From positions 1 through 7,932 of the forward strand of contig CALNCD010000208.1 in assembly GCA_937874965.1 (NCBI GenBank): a stretch of 7,932 bases of DNA. Direction: 5' to 3'. The DNA is from an uncultured Erysipelotrichaceae bacterium (GTDB lineage Bacteria > Bacillota_I > Bacilli_A > Erysipelotrichales > Erysipelotrichaceae). The first letter of the stretch is position 1; every line of letters starts with the position of its first letter. The notes under the pieces are model-generated. The model was not told the DNA's origin. It worked only from the letters and a program-made list of their open reading frames with translations, and made no database searches. Below are positions 5,471-7,932 of this stretch, piece by piece. Made by a program: the position numbers and the translations under genes.

Positions 5471-6603
5471 TTAATCCATGTAATACGGTTTAACAAACCG
5501 AGGTAATCCATCTTCTGAATACAAAATGACAGGCTGTCCGACCACAAGCGGCTGAATATATGCAAGAGCTTCTTTTGAAATTCCTTGATAATCGGCAAGG
5601 ATCCATTCAGCAGGCACATTTTTGACATGGTTCGCAACATTGCTGGCTGCAGTAGTAAAGAACTCAACATCATACTGTTCCCCTTCAATTCGCTTAACAC
5701 CGACCATCTGCCCGGTAAATGATGGATTCATCGAATGCATATGAGCAGACATACCAAGACGGAAAGATTCCTCAACATCAGTCAGGGATTGTTCGGTAGC
5801 ATGGCAACGCTGTGCATTGCTTAAATCCTGTACTTTTGCCCGTGAGGATAAACCGGCCTCAAGAATCATGTCTTTGATGGCATTCCCTGCTCCTCCGAGT
5901 ATAGCATGGCCAAACCCGTCATTCTTTGCATCACCAGCCGCAAGATACGTTCCATCTGCGAACCGCGCCCCTTCAGAAACAACGATATAGCACTTATTCT
6001 TCTTGTCCATGACTTCCTTGACCTTCTTCAGGAATAGGTCCTTGTCAAAGACAACTTCAGGCAATACAAGCAAATCAACAATACCAGAAACGCAGGCGCT
6101 TGCAGCCAACCAGCCGGCATCGCGTCCCATTGTTTCAAGAATGAAGACATCTTGGCGGGTGTATACATTTGCATCCAGCCAGGTCTGTAAGGCTGTGGTA
6201 GAAACAAATTTTGCAGCACTGCCGAACCCAGGGCAATGATCCGTAACCATCAAGTCATTATCAACAGTTTTCGGACATCCGACAAACCGATGTTTTGTGA
6301 TATTGTTCTTTACAGCATATTCGCTTCAAAGAGTTTAACGAAATCAGCAACATTATCCCGCTTCAGCTTATAACGGCAAGAGCCTAATGCGCTTGATGGT
6401 GTCTGGCGCAAGACACGATTTTCATCTTCACTCATCAAGCTGAGATCCACGAACCGTTCTTCTAAGATTCCTTCAATTCCATTAAGCCCGCCATAGACGG
6501 TATCATAAATCTGATTCAGCTGATTTGCTTTAACAACACCAGCCAAGGTCGCATTGATGACCGAAGTCGGTCCTCCGGATTGAGCCACTAAACAATTTGC
6601 CAT
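5471..6603 (-). pseudogene. pfp: Pyrophosphate-type 6-phosphofructokinase gene with internal deletion and frameshift
   Basis: The intact enzyme would phosphorylate fructose 6-phosphate to fructose 1,6-bisphosphate in glycolysis. The start is at 6603 with ribosome site GAAGGAGAT. The first frame gives 97 codons: the N-terminal phosphate-binding loop SGGPTSVINATLAG (9-22) and TPSSALGSCRYKLK (68-81). It then hits a stop at 6310-6312. The protein resumes in another frame as EYAVKNNITKHRFVGCPKTVDNDL (read from 6323) and runs to the stop at 5471. That part includes TDHCPGFGSAAKF, the substrate loop ETMGRDAGWLAA, VVSEGARF, and a complete C-terminus. Lysine in PKTVDND, where ATP enzymes have glycine (PGTIDND), points to pyrophosphate as donor. 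Missing at the junction is the family's YFFYIGGNDSMDT-like segment, about 20-25 residues with active-site aspartate. With it, the protein would be about 400 residues, normal for the family. As written the gene cannot make an active enzyme; genuine mutation and assembly error are both possible. Confidence 0.85.
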
Positions 6604-6611
6604 TTAAATCT

Positions 6612-6620
6612 ATCTCCTTC
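6612..6620 (-). promoter_or_regulatory. Ribosome binding site of the phosphofructokinase gene
   Basis: Read on the minus strand, GAAGGAGAT lies eight bases before the ATG ending at 6601. It confirms that translation begins with MANCLVAQSGGP. A well-kept start signal also suggests that the gene is only recently damaged, or damaged only in the assembly. Confidence 0.8.
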
Positions 6621-6637
6621 TTTAAAATAACAGTCCT

Positions 6638-6643
6638 ATTATA
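6638..6643 (-). promoter_or_regulatory. Candidate -10 box of the phosphofructokinase gene
   Basis: On the minus strand a perfect TATAAT lies 34 bases before the ATG. The hexamer 17 bases upstream (TACTGC, 6666-6661) is a poor -35 and forms part of the terminator stem of the preceding gene. The -10 is convincing by sequence and position, but the full promoter is uncertain. Confidence 0.55.
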
Positions 6644-6644
6644 C

Positions 6645-6685
6645 CTCATTTTTAAATAAAGCAGTAGTGTAAATTACTGCTTTAT
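6645..6685 (-). terminator. Hairpin terminator downstream of the ABC-F gene
   Basis: Read on the minus strand, ATAAAGCAGTA (6685-6675) pairs perfectly with TACTGCTTTAT (6666-6656) around an eight-base loop. A modest T-rich tail TTTAAAAA follows. It lies 72 bases past the ABC-F stop and just before the phosphofructokinase -10 box, so it plausibly separates the two units. The tail is weaker than that of the oppA-oppB terminator, and read in the plus direction there is no T-run. Apart from this hairpin I see nothing else in the 154-base gap except the -10 box and the ribosome site. Confidence 0.7.
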
Positions 6686-6757
6686 CGCCCTTAGCCTGGT
6701 AGAACTTAACAGATCCTTTAACCGAATTCCAGATTATGCTTCTGCAAATCCAATTCG

Positions 6758-7904
6758 TTATGGATTTCCTTCACTTTCCTCCAGTGAGAGTGCAATCTCC
6801 TCCCAACGGTTCTCCATCCGTGCAATTTCATTATGAATGTCATCAATCCGGCTGTCCAACTCATCCATTTTCGTATGATCATGGTAGTATTCAGGATCAT
6901 ATCGTAATTCGCGGGCAGACTGCAATTCTTCTTGCTTCAGAACCAATTTCTTTTCAAGACTCTCTTGTTCACGCTGCAACTGCTTTTTAGAATGATAATC
7001 ATGTTTCCGTTCAATCTTATCCGTATTGATAACCTCATTCTTTACAGCTGCCACGAAGTCCTCTGTCGGTGTTTCCAGATGAACCTGACCATCTTCGAAC
7101 TTCAAGAGGGACTTGGATAACTTATGAATAAAATAACGGTCATGTGAAACAAACAGGAGTGTGCCATCATAACTCATCAATGCATCTTCCAAAGCCTCTT
7201 TAGCTGGTATATCCAAATGATTGGTCGGCTCATCCAATATCAGGAAATTTGCCCGCTTCAACAAGAGCTTAGCAAGCGAAAGTCTCACCTTCTCCCCGCC
7301 AGAGAGAACCGCAACTGATTTAAAAACATCATCGCCTTTAAACAGAAACTGACCCAAAGCGGTACGAACAGCCGTTTTATCCAAGTCAGGATATTCATCC
7401 CAGAGCTCTTCAAGAACCGTATTCTGCATGTTGAACTGTTTGAGTTCCTGATCGAAATAGCCAATCTCAATCTGATGACCCAGCAGCATTTCTCCCCCTA
7501 GTGCAGGAATTTTCCCGACAATTGTCTTTAATAAAGTCGATTTGCCGGTCCCATTATCTCCGATAACGCCGATACGATCCTGACGCAGGATTTCAAGATT
7601 CAATGAAGCTAATGCTCTGCCGTAGCCGATTTCCAGGTCTGTACACGTCAATACGTGCTTTCCGCCTCTTAACTTGCTCTGGAAGTTTGCATGGAAGGAT
7701 GAAGCGGAGTGCTCAACCTTGTCAACCCGCTCCAGACGGTCTAAATACTTCATCTTGGATTGCGCAAAGGCTGCCTTGTTCTTTTTATATCTGAATTTCT
7801 CAATAAGTGTCTCTAGACGTTCAATTTCGCGTTGCTGCTGATGGTAGAGATTCTCCTGCCGTGCTTGATTTTCTTCTTTCTGTTTCAAAAACGAGGTATA
7901 GTTT
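6758..7904 (-). CDS. ABC-F family ATPase (ribosome-associated), 5' part missing
   Basis: ABC-F proteins have two ATPase domains and no membrane part; they bind the ribosomal E site and act in translation or, in some members, antibiotic protection. The 381 visible residues begin in frame with NYTSFLKQKEE, the family's end-of-domain-1 motif (usually GNYS..L.QKE). Next comes the charged inter-domain linker (to about residue 70) that reaches towards the P-site tRNA. The second ATPase domain has Walker A GDNGTGKST (about 115-123), signature LSGGEKVRLSLAK (about 200-212), Walker B FLILDEPTNHLD (about 220-231) and the H-loop SHDRYF. A coiled-coil C-terminal extension follows from about 290. About 250 residues (domain 1) lie beyond the contig end. 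Overall it resembles the housekeeping YheS/YdiF-like type, but I cannot name the subgroup. A start at the TTG (7888) is not credible, because homologous sequence continues upstream of it. Confidence 0.92.
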
Positions 7905-7932
7905 AGATCGGAAGAGCGTCGTGTAGGGAAAG
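7905..7932. other. Illumina TruSeq adapter sequence at the contig end (artefact)
   Basis: The last 28 bases start with AGATCGGAAGAGC, the common Illumina adapter stem, and continue with GTCGTGTAGGGAAAG, as in the reverse complement of the TruSeq universal adapter. The boundary is sharp: up to 7904 the ABC-F frame reads sensibly and after it the protein match ends. These bases are not from the organism and should be trimmed. Confidence 0.97.

Noticed and set aside
6656..6685. Riboswitch or regulatory RNA in the gap before the phosphofructokinase gene
   Set aside because: The gap holds a single simple hairpin with a T-rich tail and a -10 box. There is no room or conserved core for a known riboswitch.
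6718..6900. Frame that continues past the ABC-F stop with a coiled-coil-like ending (HNELDLQKHNLEFG), which might mean a frameshift at the ABC-F C-terminus
   Set aside because: The main frame already ends naturally (WEEIALSLEESEGNP) at a length typical of the family, with a terminator 72 bases later. The other frame shows no family motif upstream.
1..7904. CRISPR arrays, insertion sequences, tRNA or rRNA genes, phage or defence genes
   Set aside because: No spaced repeats, transposase motifs, cloverleaf or rRNA-like segments were seen. The window is filled by transport, glycolysis and translation-related genes.

Overview
The window looks like the end of a contig from a Firmicute (Bacillota) of moderate-to-low GC. 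Every intact gene start has a strong AGGAGG-type ribosome site, the solute-binding protein has a Gram-positive lipobox, and the oppA promoter is a good sigma-A type. The long-form permease (AmiC-like) together with a PPi-type phosphofructokinase would suit an Erysipelotrichia/Clostridia-like gut or oral anaerobe. That placement is inference from remembered families, not from a search. All genes lie on the minus strand, so transcription runs from high to low coordinates.

Layout in transcription order. Positions 7905-7932 are not biological: they match the Illumina TruSeq adapter, so true sequence ends at 7904. Positions 7904-6758 hold the C-terminal part of an ABC-F ribosome-associated ATPase, cut by the contig end and followed by a hairpin terminator (6645-6685). 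Positions 6603-5471 hold a pyrophosphate-type 6-phosphofructokinase gene. It has an internal deletion with frameshift near 6313-6326, which appears to have removed the GGNDS-type active-site segment between two copies of AGCGAAT. A 166-bp intergenic region (5305-5470) follows, with a strong promoter and several inverted repeats. Then comes an oligopeptide ABC importer operon: oppA (lipoprotein, 5304-3346), an intercistronic terminator (3295-3331), oppB (3276-1786), oppC (1783-866) and oppD (856 to the left edge, incomplete). An oppF would be expected beyond position 1.

The Opp genes form one machine. OppA is anchored to the outer face of the membrane and captures peptides. OppB and OppC form the channel. 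OppD, with a presumed OppF, hydrolyses ATP. Protein sizes (652, 496 and 305 residues) and sequence resemble the streptococcal AmiA-AmiC-AmiD proteins more than enterobacterial Opp, mainly because OppB carries an extracellular insert of about 245 residues. The terminator between oppA and oppB probably lets the binding protein be made in excess over the membrane parts.

I did not find a novel system here. The points most worth a second look are the broken phosphofructokinase, the adapter read-through, the six cysteines confined to the extracellular insert of OppB, and the clustered operator-like repeats before oppA.
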